DNA of 64,000 nucleotides from Eutreptiella sp. 'Long Island Sound 2002' (Eukaryota; Euglenozoa; Euglenophyceae; Eutreptiales; Eutreptiaceae), in contig OZ038384.1 of the NCBI GenBank assembly GCA_964036045.1, forward strand, positions 53,396,385-53,460,384. The letters are read 5' to 3'. The translations under genes and the position numbers were made by a program. Shown piece by piece: positions 63,991-64,000 of the stretch; positions within the stretch are counted from its first letter, which is position 1, and each line of letters starts with the position of its first letter. Under the pieces are notes generated by a model. The model made no database searches. It saw only the letters and a program-made list of their open reading frames with translations, and had not been told where the DNA came from.

Positions 63991-64000
63991 ATGGTAATGT

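Noticed and set aside
1-64000. tRNA, rRNA, riboswitch or bacterial-type promoter
   Set aside because: No cloverleaf, rRNA core segment or such signals were recognised by eye; a covariance-model search would be needed to exclude small RNAs.

Overview
The window looks like accessory, transposon-packed nuclear DNA from a microbial eukaryote, most likely an alga (green alga favoured, low certainty). Evidence is the presence of spliceosomal-type intron signals, a tyrosine-recombinase retrotransposon with split direct repeats, RING and Josephin domain proteins, long G/C homopolymers, and no bacterial operon or ribosome-binding-site logic. No rRNA, tRNA or CRISPR array was seen. Very few genes are intact: most are nested, deleted or frame-broken mobile elements. 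Breaks cluster at G/C homopolymers, so some may be sequence errors.

Layout: 0-2.0 kb, remnant of a tyrosine-recombinase (YR) retroelement. 3.1-5.8 kb, decayed pogo-like DNA transposon. 6.5-9.0 kb, a Ser/Pro-rich protein and a RING-finger protein, possibly host. 9.19-14.29 kb, nearly complete YR retrotransposon with gag, recombinase and reverse transcriptase/RNase H. 14.6-22.7 kb, element E (transposase plus dioxygenase) split by a 4.7-kb palindromic fold-back element. 22.7-25.3 kb, repeats and a hypothetical gene. 25.93-28.40 kb, element A. 28.6-32.6 kb, a fourth transposase (F) and an AT-hook/coiled-coil gene. 33.0-38.7 kb, a tandem repeat with element C inserted in it. 38.8-43.5 kb, an Ala/Lys/Pro-repeat gene and an array of very small exons and introns. 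45.1-48.1 kb, another dioxygenase gene split by a short C derivative (C2). 48.0-53.2 kb, a P-element-like transposase region. 54.20-62.35 kb, element B, itself carrying a nested 4.3-kb element D, and inserted in a Josephin-domain gene at 62.3-63.5 kb.

The main discovery candidate is a group of DNA transposons (A, B, C, E and probably F). Their transposases share D...D, CxxC and HxxxxH, followed exactly 20 residues after the second His by the presumed catalytic Glu. In A, B, C and E a gene for a 2-oxoglutarate/Fe(II) dioxygenase (HRD...H...R) lies upstream on the same strand. A, B, C and C2 have terminal inverted repeats and 2-bp target duplications. Each family has its own CpG-containing palindrome clustered near its ends. 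The dioxygenase/transposase pairing, together with CpG-rich terminal sites, suggests an element that edits cytosine methylation on itself or its host. That function is inference; the gene pairing, motifs and ends are read from the sequence.
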